DNA of 46,805 nt from Alphaproteobacteria bacterium (GTDB taxonomy: Bacteria > Pseudomonadota > Alphaproteobacteria > SP197): NCBI GenBank assembly GCA_009694045.1, contig SHVY01000024.1:1-46805 (forward strand), read 5' to 3'. The notes under the pieces are model-generated. The model had not been told where the DNA came from. It was given only the letters and a program-made list of their open reading frames with translations, and did not search any database. Below, piece by piece: positions 7,171 through 17,646 of the stretch. The translations under genes and the position numbers were made by a program. Every line of letters starts with the position of its first letter. The first letter of the stretch is position 1.

Positions 7171-10100
7171 ATGCACCTCCTGGCGGCGCAGCCTGGCGAG
7201 GTCGCGAGCGGCGAGGCGGTCGATCTCGGCCAGACGCCCGGCGCCATCGTCGTTCTCGCCGCCGCCGACAGCGAGCTCGCCCTGCTTGCCGCGGCGCAAG
7301 CGTCGATGCCGGCCGGCGCCCCCACCCTGCGGCTCGCCAACCTCATGCAGCTCGGCCACCCGCTCTCGGTCGACCTGCACCTCGACCGGGTCGCGCGCCA
7401 TGCCCGGCTGATCGTCGTCCGCCTGCTGGGCGGGCGCGGCTACTGGAGCTATGGCGTCGACCAGCTCGTGGCCCTGGCCCGTGCCCACGGCATCGCCCTC
7501 GCCCTGCTGCCCGGCGACGACCGGCCGGATCCCGACCTCGCCGACCAGAGCACCGTGGCGCCCGAAGCCCGCGATCGCCTGTGGCGCTATCTGGTCCACG
7601 GCGGCCTCGACAACGCCTGTGGCTTTCTCGCCTTCGCCGCCACGCTCCTCGGCCATGACGCGGATTGGCGGGAGCCCCTGCCGCTGGCCCGCGCCGGGCT
7701 GTACCGGCCCGTCCCCGCCGCCGGCCGGCCCGTGGCCGCGCTCGTGTTCTATCGGGCCCTGGTCCAGGCGGGAAACCTTGCTCCGGTCGATGCTCTGATG
7801 GATGCGCTCGCGGCCCGGGGTCTGGCCCCCCTGCCGATCTTCGCGGCCAGCCTCAAGGACCCGATCGCCGCCGCCTTCGTGGCCGAGATCCTGGCCGCGA
7901 CGCCGCCAGCCATCATCGTCAACGCGACCGGTTTTGCCCTATCGACGCCGGGCGCGGGGCCCGTACCCTCGCCGTTCGACGGCGCCGATTGCCCGGTGCT
8001 CCAGGTGGTGTTCGCCGGCGGCACCGAGGACGCCTGGCGGGCCGGCACCCGCGGCCTCTCGCCCCAGGACCTCGCCATGAACGTGGCCCTGCCCGAAGTC
8101 GACGGCCGGCTGCTGGCTGGCGCCGTTTCGTTCAAGGCGCCCGCCCGGTTCGACTCCGACACCGAACTCGCCGTGGTCGCCTACCGGCCCGTCGCCGACC
8201 GCATCGCCTACGCCGCCGATCTCGCCGCCGCCTGGGTGCGGCTGCGGGCGACGCCGAACGGGGAACGCCGGGTCGCGGTCGTGCTGGCGAACTACCCGAA
8301 CCGCGACGGCCGCGTGGCGAACGGCGTCGGCCTCGACACGCCGGAAAGCGTGGTGGCGACCTTGCGCACCCTTGCTGCCGCCGGCTATCGCATCGCCGCA
8401 CCGCCGCCGACCGGCGCGGCCCTGATGGACGCACTCCTAGCCGGCCCGACCAATGCCCGGGATTCCGGCCGCGCGGTCCGCGAAACCCTGTCCCTCGCCG
8501 ACTACCAACTCTTCTTCGCGGCTTTGCCCCAGGCCGTTCGCGCGGTCGTGACGGATCGCTGGGGCGCGCCGGAACGCGATCCGTTCTTCCGCGCGGGCGC
8601 GACCGATTGCGGCGCCTTCGCACTGCCGGTGCTGCGCCTCGGCAACCTGGTCGTGGGCATCCAGCCGGCACGGGGTTACAACATCGATCCCGCGTCCAGC
8701 TATCACGACCCGGCGCTGCCGCCGCCGCACGGCTACCTGGCGTTCTACGCCTGGCTGCGCCAATCCTTCAGCGCCCATGCCGTGGTCCACTTCGGCAAGC
8801 ACGGCAATCTGGAATGGCTGCCCGGCAAGGCGGTCGCCCTGTCCTCCGCCTGCTTCCCCGAAGCGGTGCTCGGCCCCCTGCCGCACCTCTATCCGTTCAT
8901 CGTCAACGACCCCGGCGAGGGCACCCAGGCTAAGCGCCGGGCCGCCGCCGTTATCGTCGATCACCTGACCCCGCCGCTCACCCGCGCCGAGAGCTACGGT
9001 CCGTTGCGCGACCTCGAGCGCCTGGTGGACGAGTACTACGAGGCGAGCCTGCTTGATCCCCGGCGCGCCAAGGCGCTGACCGCCGACATTCTCGACGCCA
9101 GCCGCGACATCGGCCTAGACCGCGACGCCGGCATCGCCGCGCGCGAAGGCGACGCCGCCGCGCTCGCCAAGCTCGATGCCTATCTGTGCGAAATCAAGGA
9201 GCTGCAGATCCGCGATGGCCTGCACGTCTTCGGCCAATCGCCTGAAGGCGCACCTGCGGTCGATCTTCTCTGCGCCTTGGTCCGAGTGCCACGCGGTGCC
9301 GGGACGGGGGGCGATGCGGCCCTCGGCCGGGCGATCGCCGACGATCTTGGCCTCGGCTTCGATCCACTCGCCGCCGCCATGGCCGCGCCCTGGGAAGGTC
9401 CGCGTCCCGCCATCCTCGCCGGCGCCGATCCCTGGCGCACCGCCGGCGATACGATCGAACGGATCGAGCGATTCATGCAGCGCCTGATCGCGGGCGAAGC
9501 CTCGCCCGATCCCGCCTGGACCCGGACCCGCGCGGTGCTCGATCGCATCGCCCAAACCCTGGCGCCCGCCGTCGCCATCAGCGGTGCGGCGGAAACCGCC
9601 GGCCTGCTCGCCGGGTTGGCCGGGCGCTTCGTACCGCCGGGGCCGTCCGGCGCGCCCACCCGCGGCCGTCCCGAGGTGCTGCCGACCGGCCGCAACTTCC
9701 ATTCGGTCGATCTGCGCGCCCTGCCCACGCCCGCGGCCTGGCGGCTCGGCTGGGCGTCGGCCGGACTCCTGGTCGAACGCCACCTCCAGGATCACGGTCG
9801 CTGGCCGCGCCGCATGGCGCTCTCCGCCTGGGGCACCGCCAACATGCGCACCGGCGGCGACGATCTCGCGCAAGCCCTGGCGCTGATGGGCGCGGCGCCG
9901 ACCTGGGAGCCGACCACGGGCCGCGTGACCGGGTACGAGGTCCTATCGCTCGCCCTCCTCGGCCGGCCGCGCGTCGATGTGACGCTGCGCGTCTCCGGCT
10001 TCTTCCGCGACGCCTTCCCCAACCTGATCGACCTGTTCGACGCGGCGGCCCGCGCGGTGGGGCAGCTTGACGAATCGGAGTCCGACAATCCGCTCGCCGC

Positions 10101-10890
10101 CCGGGTCCGCGCCGAGACCGCGGCGCTGGTGGGCGACGGCGTCGGCGCCGCCGAGGCCACGCTGCGGGCCGGCGCCCGGGTGTTCGGCTCGGCCCCCGGT
10201 GCCTATGGCGCGGGGCTCCAGGCCCTGATCGACGAGCGCGGCTGGCGCGACGAGGGCGATCTAGCCCGCGCCTACCTGGCGTGGAGCGGCTGGGCCTATG
10301 GCGGGGGCTGCGAGGGCAGGCCCGCGGACGCCGATCTCGCGCTGCGGCTCGGCGCCGTCGAAGCCGTCATCCACAACCAGGACAACCGCGAACACGATCT
10401 GCTCGACAGCGACGATTACTACCAGTTCGAGGGCGGCCTCGCCGTCACGGTGCGCACCCTCTCGGGCGCCCAGCCGGCCCTCTACCACAACGACCATTCG
10501 CGGCCCGAGACGCCGCGGGTCCGCACGCTCGGCGACGAGATCGGCCGCATCGTCCGCGCCCGCGTCGTCAACCCGAAGTGGATCGGCGGCGTCATGCGCC
10601 ACGGCTACAAGGGTGCCGCCGAGATGGCGGCGACGGTGGATTACCTGTTCGCCTTCGCCGCCACCGCCCGCGTCGTCGAGGATCATCACTTCGACGCCGT
10701 CTACGCGGCCTATCTGCAAGACCCCGACGTGGCCGCGTTTCTCACCCGCACCAACCCGGCGGCGCTCGCCGAGATGGCGTCCCGCCTCGCCGAGGCGATC
10801 GCCCGCGGCCTGTGGCGGCCCCGGTCCAACACCGCGCACGCGCACCTCGCGGCCCTCGCCTCCGGCGCCGCAACAGAGGCCGCGGAATGA
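7171..10890 (+). CDS. cobN: Aerobic cobaltochelatase, large subunit CobN
   Basis: CobN (1239 residues, normal family length) is the cobalt- and substrate-binding subunit of the ATP-dependent chelatase that inserts cobalt into hydrogenobyrinic acid a,c-diamide. Landmarks are the N-terminal MHLLAAQPG, the block VVHFGKHGNLEWLPGK near residue 540 and the conserved EHDLLDSDDYYQFEGG near residue 1074. The start ATG 7171 abuts a palindromic repeat. The small chelatase subunits CobS/CobT of the MoxR/VWA type are not in this window, so they must be encoded elsewhere. The presence of cobN shows the late-cobalt, oxygen-dependent pathway. Confidence 0.97.
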   Translation: MHLLAAQPGEVASGEAVDLGQTPGAIVVLAAADSELALLAAAQASMPAGAPTLRLANLMQLGHPLSVDLHLDRVARHARLIVVRLLGGRGYWSYGVDQLVALARAHGIALALLPGDDRPDPDLADQSTVAPEARDRLWRYLVHGGLDNACGFLAFAATLLGHDADWREPLPLARAGLYRPVPAAGRPVAALVFYRALVQAGNLAPVDALMDALAARGLAPLPIFAASLKDPIAAAFVAEILAATPPAIIVNATGFALSTPGAGPVPSPFDGADCPVLQVVFAGGTEDAWRAGTRGLSPQDLAMNVALPEVDGRLLAGAVSFKAPARFDSDTELAVVAYRPVADRIAYAADLAAAWVRLRATPNGERRVAVVLANYPNRDGRVANGVGLDTPESVVATLRTLAAAGYRIAAPPPTGAALMDALLAGPTNARDSGRAVRETLSLADYQLFFAALPQAVRAVVTDRWGAPERDPFFRAGATDCGAFALPVLRLGNLVVGIQPARGYNIDPASSYHDPALPPPHGYLAFYAWLRQSFSAHAVVHFGKHGNLEWLPGKAVALSSACFPEAVLGPLPHLYPFIVNDPGEGTQAKRRAAAVIVDHLTPPLTRAESYGPLRDLERLVDEYYEASLLDPRRAKALTADILDASRDIGLDRDAGIAAREGDAAALAKLDAYLCEIKELQIRDGLHVFGQSPEGAPAVDLLCALVRVPRGAGTGGDAALGRAIADDLGLGFDPLAAAMAAPWEGPRPAILAGADPWRTAGDTIERIERFMQRLIAGEASPDPAWTRTRAVLDRIAQTLAPAVAISGAAETAGLLAGLAGRFVPPGPSGAPTRGRPEVLPTGRNFHSVDLRALPTPAAWRLGWASAGLLVERHLQDHGRWPRRMALSAWGTANMRTGGDDLAQALALMGAAPTWEPTTGRVTGYEVLSLALLGRPRVDVTLRVSGFFRDAFPNLIDLFDAAARAVGQLDESESDNPLAARVRAETAALVGDGVGAAEATLRAGARVFGSAPGAYGAGLQALIDERGWRDEGDLARAYLAWSGWAYGGGCEGRPADADLALRLGAVEAVIHNQDNREHDLLDSDDYYQFEGGLAVTVRTLSGAQPALYHNDHSRPETPRVRTLGDEIGRIVRARVVNPKWIGGVMRHGYKGAAEMAATVDYLFAFAATARVVEDHHFDAVYAAYLQDPDVAAFLTRTNPAALAEMASRLAEAIARGLWRPRSNTAHAHLAALASGAATEAAE

Positions 10891-11015
10891 CTCCGCGCGC
10901 CGCCCTCGGCGCCGTGTTCGGCGTGCTCTACTGGCGCCACGGACTGGAGAGCGCCATGACGGCCCACATGGCGTACAATCTCGTAGTGTTCTACCTCATC
11001 GTCCTGGTGGTGTGA
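10887..11015 (+). pseudogene. CPBP-type intramembrane protease, 42-residue C-terminal remnant
   Basis: A short frame starts at ATG 10887, overlapping the cobN stop (ATGA), and ends at TGA 11013-11015, overlapping the cobO start. Its sequence includes GAVFGVLYWRHGLESAMTAH and then MAYNLVVFYLIVL. This resembles the last conserved block of CPBP (CAAX/ABI) membrane proteases, the G-x-LYW-R-x-GLE motif followed by H-x3-N and a membrane helix. The earlier catalytic glutamate motifs are absent. It may be a relic kept because it couples cobN and cobO translation, or a real single-helix peptide. Confidence 0.6.
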
Positions 11016-11635
11016 TGGCGTCCCCCGAGTCCGAAGCCGAACTGAACCAGCGCCACGCCGAGAAGATGGCGAAGAAGAAGGCCGCGCGGGACAAGATCCT
11101 GGCGACCAAGACGATCGAGAAGGGCCTCCTCATCGTCCACACCGGCAAGGGCAAGGGCAAGTCCACGGCGGCCTTCGGCCTGGTCTTGCGCGCGCTCGGC
11201 AACGGCTTCCGCGTCGGCGTGGTGCAGTTCGTCAAGGGCAAGTGGGAAACCGGCGAACGCCGCGCGCTGGAGCGCTTCGGCGATGCCCTGACCGTGCGCA
11301 CCATGGGCGAAGGCTTCACCTGGGAGACCCAGGATCGCGCCCGCGATATCGCCGCCGCGCACACCGCCTGGGAAACCGCGCAGGCGATGCTGGCCGATCC
11401 TTCGTATCGGATGCTGCTGTTCGACGAGCTCAACATCGTGCTGCGCTACGACTACCTGCCGATCGGGGAGGTGGTCGCCGCCCTTGCCACAAGAAGGCCT
11501 GATTTGCACGTGATCGTCACCGGACGCAACGCGCGGGAACCGCTGCTCGAGATCGCCGATCTGGTCACCGAGATGACGATGGTGAAACATCCCTTCCGCG
11601 CCGGGGTGAAGGCCCAGGCCGGGATCGAATTCTAG
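11015..11635 (+). CDS. cobO: Cob(I)yrinic acid a,c-diamide adenosyltransferase
   Basis: CobO/BtuR (206 residues) transfers the adenosyl group from ATP to the reduced corrinoid. The P-loop GKGKGKST spans residues 44-51. VVQFVKGKWETGERRALERF, TMGEGFTW, LLFDELNIVLRYDYL and the C-terminal MVKHPFRAGVKAQAGIEF are all typical of the family. A lysine-rich N-terminus (residues 10-35) precedes the fold, as usual. The ATG at 11015 overlaps the stop of the small CPBP-like frame. It is followed by a palindromic repeat. Confidence 0.96.
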   Translation: MASPESEAELNQRHAEKMAKKKAARDKILATKTIEKGLLIVHTGKGKGKSTAAFGLVLRALGNGFRVGVVQFVKGKWETGERRALERFGDALTVRTMGEGFTWETQDRARDIAAAHTAWETAQAMLADPSYRMLLFDELNIVLRYDYLPIGEVVAALATRRPDLHVIVTGRNAREPLLEIADLVTEMTMVKHPFRAGVKAQAGIEF

Positions 11636-11640
11636 TTTCT

Positions 11641-11682
11641 TCTCCCTCTCCCCTCGTGGGAGAGGGTAGGGGTGAGGGGGCC
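11641..11682. repeat. GC-rich palindromic intergenic repeat, copy after cobO
   Basis: The sequence CCCTCTCCCCTCGTGGGAGA followed by GGGTAGGGGTGAGGGGG forms a hairpin with the same CCCCTC-GTGG-GAGAGGG plan as the copies beside cobN and before the amidase. It starts six bases after the cobO stop. It may act as a transcript stabiliser or a terminator-like structure. No T-run follows, so it is not a classical intrinsic terminator. Confidence 0.7.
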
Positions 11683-11713
11683 CCGCGACATCACGATGGA
11701 AAGGCGGACAAGC

Positions 11714-12391
11714 ATGACAACGGCAACGCGGATGATAGTGGCGCTCCTTCTGGCGTGGACGCTCGGCTCGGGTGCGGCGCTCGCCCAGGCCGAGCAGCAG
11801 GTTCTGGTCGACGAGGCGAGGAAGTCGGTCGAACGCATCAAGGCCGATCCCGACTACGCGATCGTCAAGGACCTGCTGGCCAAGTCCTACGGCGCGCTGG
11901 TCTTTCCCAGCCTGGTCAAGGTCGGCCTGATCGTCGGCGGCGAAGGCGGCGCCGGCGTCCTCCTCCGCCGCGATTTCGATACCGGGCGCTGGGGCTATCC
12001 CGCGTTCTACGACCTGGCCTCGGGCAGCATCGGCCTGCAGGCCGGCATCACCGAACAGGAGGTGCTGCTGATCATCATGACTAAGAAGGGGCTCGAGCTC
12101 GCGATGAACGACAAGTTCACCCTGGGCGTCGACGCCAAAATCGCGGTCGGCCCGCTCGGCGGCGGCGCCGAGGCGGCGACCACCACCAACATCGACGCCG
12201 ACATCTACTCGTTCTCCAAGGCGGAAGGGCTGTTCGCCGGAGTCTCCCTGGAGGGCGCCGTGCTCGTCCCCGACCAGGACGCCCACAAGCTCTACTACGG
12301 CAAGGCCTACACCGCCCGCCAGATCGTGGTCGACGAGGTCGCCCGCAACCCCGACGCCGATGGCCTGCGCGACGCCCTCGTCAAGCCGTAG
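11714..12391 (+). CDS. SYLF-domain (Ysc84 family) exported lipid-binding protein
   Basis: This is a 225-residue protein with a signal peptide ([20 protein letters not shown], then AALAQA) and a SYLF/Ysc84 domain. The family landmarks are [45 protein letters not shown], then the segment [20 protein letters not shown] and [19 protein letters not shown] domains bind phosphoinositides in eukaryotes, while the bacterial role is unsettled. ATG 11714 is chosen because GGAAAGG lies about nine bases upstream and it begins the signal peptide. The frame is open back to GTG 11672 inside the repeat. It is odd company for cobO and cobQ, and no B12 function is known. Confidence 0.88.
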   Translation: MTTATRMIVALLLAWTLGSGAALAQAEQQVLVDEARKSVERIKADPDYAIVKDLLAKSYGALVFPSLVKVGLIVGGEGGAGVLLRRDFDTGRWGYPAFYDLASGSIGLQAGITEQEVLLIIMTKKGLELAMNDKFTLGVDAKIAVGPLGGGAEAATTTNIDADIYSFSKAEGLFAGVSLEGAVLVPDQDAHKLYYGKAYTARQIVVDEVARNPDADGLRDALVKP

Positions 12392-13825
12392 CGCCTGCCG
12401 CCCCCCGGCCCTGATGATCCAGGGCACGGGCAGCCACGTCGGCAAGTCGCTGATCGTCGCGGCGCTGGCCCGTGCCTATACCGCGCGCGGGCTCGTCGTC
12501 CGTCCGTTCAAGCCGCAGAACATGTCGAACAACGCTGCCGTGGCGGACGGCGGCGAGATCGGCCGCGCCCAGGCGCTCCAAGCCCGCGCCTGTCGGATCG
12601 CGCCGACCGTCGATATGAACCCGGTGCTGCTGAAGCCCCAGTCCGACCAGGGCGCCCAGATCGTCGTCCAGGGTCGCGTCGCCGGCACCGCCGCCGCTCG
12701 CGACTACCACGCCTGGAAGCTCCGGCTCCTGCCCAAGGTGTTGGAGAGCTTCCAGCGGTTGGCCCAAGGCGCCAACCTGGTGCTGGTGGAAGGCGCCGGC
12801 AGCCCGGCCGAGGTGAACCTGCGCGCGAACGATATCGCCAACATGGGGTTCGCCGAGGCCGCCGATGTCCCCGTGATCCTCCTCGGCGATGTCGATCGCG
12901 GCGGCTTCATCGCCAGCGTCGTCGGCACGTACGAACTCCTAGAGCCGTCCGAACGGGCGCGGCTCAAGGGCTACATCGTCAATCGCTTTCGCGGCGATCC
13001 CGCGCTGTTCGCCGGTGCCATCGCCGTGATCGGTGCCCGCACCGGCCTGCCCTGCCTCGGTATCGTCCCATACGCCCCTGCGGCCCTGCGCCTGCCCGCC
13101 GAGGACAGCGTCGCCCTCGACGACGTCGCCGTGACATCGGGCGCGATTCGCATCGCCGTCCCGCGCCTGCCCCGGATTGCCAACTTCGACGACCTCGACC
13201 CCTTGCGCCTGGAGCCGGACGTGGCCGTCACCATGGTACCGCCTGGCGCGCCGCTCCCGGCCGACGCCGATCTCGTGATCCTGCCCGGCTCGAAGGCGAC
13301 GTTGGCCGATCTCGCGGCATGCCGCGCCGAGGGCTGGGACATCGACCTCGCCGCCCACGTCCGGCGCGGCGGCTGGGTCCTCGGCCTGTGCGGCGGCTAC
13401 CAGATGCTCGGCACCCGCATCGCCGATCCGGCCGGCATCGAGGGACCGCCCGGCGAAGCCCCCGGCCTCGGCCACCTCGACGTGGCGACCACCCTCACGG
13501 CCGACAAGCGCCTGGTCGCCGTCTCCGGGTCGGACCGCGCGACCGGCGCGACCGTCGCCGGTTACGAGATGCACGTCGGCGTCACCACCGGTCCCGGGGC
13601 CGCACGACCCATGCTCGATCTCGGCGGCCGGTCCGACGGCGCCGTTGCCGGCCGGGTCATGGGCTGCTACCTGCACGGGCTGTTCGCGGCGGACGGCTTC
13701 CGCCACGCCTTCCTCGCCCGGCTCCGTGCCCGCGCGCACTCGGGCACGGCCTACGAAGCCTCGATCGAATCCGCCCTCGACTCCCTCGCCGCGACCGTCG
13801 CAGCCGCCCTCGATCTCGACCGGCT

Positions 13826-14941
<1,116 letters not shown>

Positions 14942-15019
14942 GGAGCCTCCGGGTGCGGGGTGGGATTGGTCGGGCGAAGACGCCGCATCCTTGCGCCATG
15001 CCCCTGCCCGGTCAATGGG

Positions 15020-16033
15020 TTATGGCTCGAGGAGTCGCGGAAACCGTTCGGCGGCGAGCGCCTTCAGGGAGGTTCGCGGCCTGGCGCCCAGGTGGGTGAT
15101 GACCTCCCCGGCCGCGAGCGAACCCAGCCGGCCGCAGGCCCCGAGGTCGTAGCCCTGGGTCAGCCCGAACAGGAACCCGCCGGCGTACAGATCGCCCGCC
15201 CCCGTGGTGTCCACCAGCGGCCCCAAATTGGTGGCGTCGATCACGTGCACCTCGTCGCCTTTCAGCACGATCGAGCCCTTCTCGCCGCGGGTGAGGGCGG
15301 CGATCTCGCAATGGCCCCGCGCCCGCTGCAGCGCCTCGTCAAAGCTCGCGGTCTCGTACAGCGAGGTGATCTCGGATTCGTTGGCGAACAGAATGTCCAC
15401 CCCGTCCCGCACCAGCTTCTGGAAGGCGCCCCGATGCTTGGCGACGCAGAACGCATCCGACAGGGTGAACGCCACCTTGCGGCCGTGGCGGTGGGCGGCC
15501 GCGATCGCCTTGGCGAAGGCGTCTCGGGCGGAGGCCGCGTCCCACAGGTACCCCTCCAGGTAGGTGATCTTGGCGGCGGCGACGGTGGGCTCGTCGATAT
15601 CGCCGGGTGCCAGGTCCACCGCGGCGCCCAGGAACGTGCACATGGTCCGCTGTGCGTCCGGGGTCACCAGCACGAAGGATCGCGCGGTCGGCGGCCCCGA
15701 TCTCGCCGGGGCCGTGGCGAACGCCACCCCCGCCACCCGGATGTCCTGGGTGAAGAGGGCGCCCAGCGCATCGTCGCGCACCTTGCCGACATAGGCCGCG
15801 CGGCCGCCCAACGCCGCCACCCCCACCATGGTGTTGGCCGCCGACCCGCCGGATACCTCGAGCGCCCCGCCGATATCGCCATAGAGCGCCAGGGCGCGGG
15901 TGGCGTCGATCAGCGTCATGGCCCCCTTGGCGAGACCGTGCCCGCCCAGGAACCCGTCGTCCACGCGTACCAGCACGTCGACGATCGCATTGCCGATGCC
16001 GATGACGTCGCAGGTCGCCGTCGTCTTCGCCAT
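15020..16033 (-). CDS. PfkB-family carbohydrate kinase, probable adenosine kinase
   Basis: This 337-residue ribokinase-fold kinase has the N-terminal VIGIGNAIVDVLVRVDDGFL and the glycine motif EVSGGSAANTMVGVAALGGR. The C-terminal signature DTTGAGDLYAGGFL contains the catalytic aspartate. The segments KGAMTLID and GRAAYVGKVRDDALG resemble the alphaproteobacterial adenosine-kinase branch, which salvages adenosine to AMP. ATG 16033 begins AKTTATCDVIGIGNA. The frame stays open to 16081 but the extra residues look non-coding. It is 78 bases upstream of ald on the same strand, so the two may be cotranscribed. Another nucleoside or sugar substrate remains possible. Confidence 0.85.
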   Translation of the reverse strand: MAKTTATCDVIGIGNAIVDVLVRVDDGFLGGHGLAKGAMTLIDATRALALYGDIGGALEVSGGSAANTMVGVAALGGRAAYVGKVRDDALGALFTQDIRVAGVAFATAPARSGPPTARSFVLVTPDAQRTMCTFLGAAVDLAPGDIDEPTVAAAKITYLEGYLWDAASARDAFAKAIAAAHRHGRKVAFTLSDAFCVAKHRGAFQKLVRDGVDILFANESEITSLYETASFDEALQRARGHCEIAALTRGEKGSIVLKGDEVHVIDATNLGPLVDTTGAGDLYAGGFLFGLTQGYDLGACGRLGSLAAGEVITHLGARPRTSLKALAAERFPRLLEP

Positions 16034-16081
16034 GGCGCGGGTTGTAGGGAAAGGTCGCGGCCGGGGCAAGGACTCTGGCAT

Positions 16082-16251
16082 TGCCTAAGGAAATCCGCGG
16101 CCATTCCGTCGAAAAAACTTACGACTCGCTCGATGGGCGAACGAGAAATGAATCTATCTATATGAGAAATAACAATTTTCTTAGTAGGCAATGATCATTG
16201 CGTGGTCCACCAAGCTCCCCCTTAGGAGCGGGCGTATAGGGAAGATCGACC
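16082..16251. promoter_or_regulatory. AT-rich intergenic region with 14-bp palindrome
   Basis: This gap between the divergent kinase and the exported-protein gene is markedly AT-richer than its surroundings. It contains the perfect palindrome GCAATGATCATTGC at 16188-16201. Just upstream, the stretch AGAAATAACAATTTTCT is an imperfect dyad. The position fits an operator for a DNA-binding dimer controlling the downstream gene. A ribosome-binding-like GGAAGA precedes ATG 16252. No -35/-10 pair can be picked with confidence. Confidence 0.5.
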
Positions 16252-17106
16252 ATGCGCCCATGGATGGGCACGGCGACGGGTCTCGCGCTTACGGCGATGA
16301 CCATGTACGTCCACCCGGCCGGCGCCTCGCCGGTCGGCAACGCCTACACCTTGGTGTTCGACGGGTTGGGCGGTTCCGATACGGTTTGCGCGTCCGCGAT
16401 CACCTATTGCGAAGGTCATGCCAACCCCGGTCCCTTCACCTTCGACGGGACCGCCGAAGGCCTGAACAACGACCAGAACATCGGCACCGCGGCCGCCGGC
16501 GGCAACGACCTGTGGGTGATCGAGTCGCGCCAAGTCCTCGACCCGACTAGCGAACGCCTGACCTTCACCCTCTTCGGCGACGAAAACGACGACAGCGCGA
16601 CCGGCAGCCCGCCCGCGCCTGCCGACTTCGGCCGCCTGTTCAACGCAGCGTTCAGCGTCATCACAATCGTTCAGATGAAGATCGCCGACCTGATCTGGAC
16701 GGAATTCGCCGATGGCGTGACGGTCGAGGGCATCACGCTCACCCTCACCTGGGACGGCCGCAACGACACCGTCGTGAACATGGGGGCGCTGCCGATCGAT
16801 CCCGTTCAGGTCGCGGCCCTCGATCTCGATGTCCTCACCTCGGGCCTCGGAACGGTTGCGGACCCGCTGGGCCTGCTGGTTGCCTTCGACGGCGACGATT
16901 TGTACCGGTCGCGGGATATCCAGATCGGCGAGGACGTCCTCTCGGTGATTTTCCCCGCGACCGACGTGCACCTGTCGTTCGTTGTCCGCGAATTCGTACC
17001 CGTGGAAGAAGAACCCCTCCCGGGCCCAGGCCCGGCCCCGATCCCGGCCTCCGGCCTGTTCGCGTTCGCCCTGCTGGTCCTCGCCAAGCTGCGTAGAGCC
17101 GCCTGA
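16252..17106 (+). CDS. Secreted protein with PEP-CTERM/VPLPA-like sorting tail
   Basis: This 284-residue exported protein is of unknown function. It has a signal peptide of about 25 residues ending PAGAS and a body rich in Asp, Thr and Gly predicted as beta-strands. The C-terminal tail is PAPIPASGLF, then a hydrophobic helix AFALLVLAKL and the basic end RRAA. That tripartite tail (short P-x-P-A motif, membrane helix, arginines) is the pattern of PEP-CTERM/VPLPA-CTERM substrates processed by exosortases. Two cysteines (in VCASAITYCEG) could form a disulfide. No exosortase gene is in the window. The body matches nothing I recognise. Confidence 0.75.
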   Translation: MRPWMGTATGLALTAMTMYVHPAGASPVGNAYTLVFDGLGGSDTVCASAITYCEGHANPGPFTFDGTAEGLNNDQNIGTAAAGGNDLWVIESRQVLDPTSERLTFTLFGDENDDSATGSPPAPADFGRLFNAAFSVITIVQMKIADLIWTEFADGVTVEGITLTLTWDGRNDTVVNMGALPIDPVQVAALDLDVLTSGLGTVADPLGLLVAFDGDDLYRSRDIQIGEDVLSVIFPATDVHLSFVVREFVPVEEEPLPGPGPAPIPASGLFAFALLVLAKLRRAA

Positions 17107-17221
17107 GCCCCAGCGCTCGAGACCTTCCCCCCAAGACTGTCGTCGCACCACCAAGAGGCCGGCCCGGGCACGGCAATGGGGCTACAATGCCGCCGCCCAA
17201 TCTCTGAAGGACCCGTCCGCC

Positions 17222-17518
17222 ATGGCGACGCAATGGACTCCCGGACCCTGGCAGGTGACGTCGATCAGCACCGGCTACGGCATCGTCGGATCGGACAAGG
17301 AGGGCCGCACGATCGCCCGGTTGGGCTCGCGCCGGGTGGACGACCTGCCCAACGCCCGTCTGATCGCCGCCGCCCTCGCCCGCTTGGTCCGCTGGGCCGA
17401 CCGCATGGGCGGGATGGAGGGCACCGCCTGGGACGCCGCCTACGCCCTCCTCTCCGACATCCGCGGCGACGACGACAGCACCACCCTCGCCGACCGCTAC
17501 TACGGCCGCGAGGCGTAG
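17222..17518 (+). CDS. Hypothetical protein, 98 residues
   Basis: This is a small soluble acidic/basic-mixed protein with the sequence WTPGPWQVTSI near the start and NARLIAAALARLVRWADRM in the middle. Short bacterial and phage proteins often pair a WTPGPW opening with an NARLIAAAP-like segment, so this may be a domesticated phage-type protein. I do not recognise a function. It stands alone between the exported protein and a palindromic repeat. TACAAT at 17183-17188 could be a -10 element, but no matching -35 is evident. Confidence 0.6.
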   Translation: MATQWTPGPWQVTSISTGYGIVGSDKEGRTIARLGSRRVDDLPNARLIAAALARLVRWADRMGGMEGTAWDAAYALLSDIRGDDDSTTLADRYYGREA

Positions 17519-17536
17519 CGCGCGTCCGCGCGAAAT

Positions 17537-17573
17537 CACCCCGCCCCTCGCGGGAGGGGTAAGGGGGAGGGGG
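17537..17573. repeat. GC-rich palindromic intergenic repeat, copy before amidase
   Basis: CACCCCGCCCCTCGCGGGAG followed by GGGTAAGGGGGAGGGGG repeats the plan of the copies near cobN and cobO. The stem is CCCCTC-GCGG-GAGGGG and the tail is G-rich. Further C-rich sequence (17591-17630) follows up to the amidase start and may be a second, decayed unit in opposite orientation. Confidence 0.7.
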
Positions 17574-17646
17574 TGCGCGACGCGACTCTCCTCTGCATCT
17601 CCCCCCTTCCCCCCGCTCCCTCCCCCGCCCCATACTCCGCGCCGCC

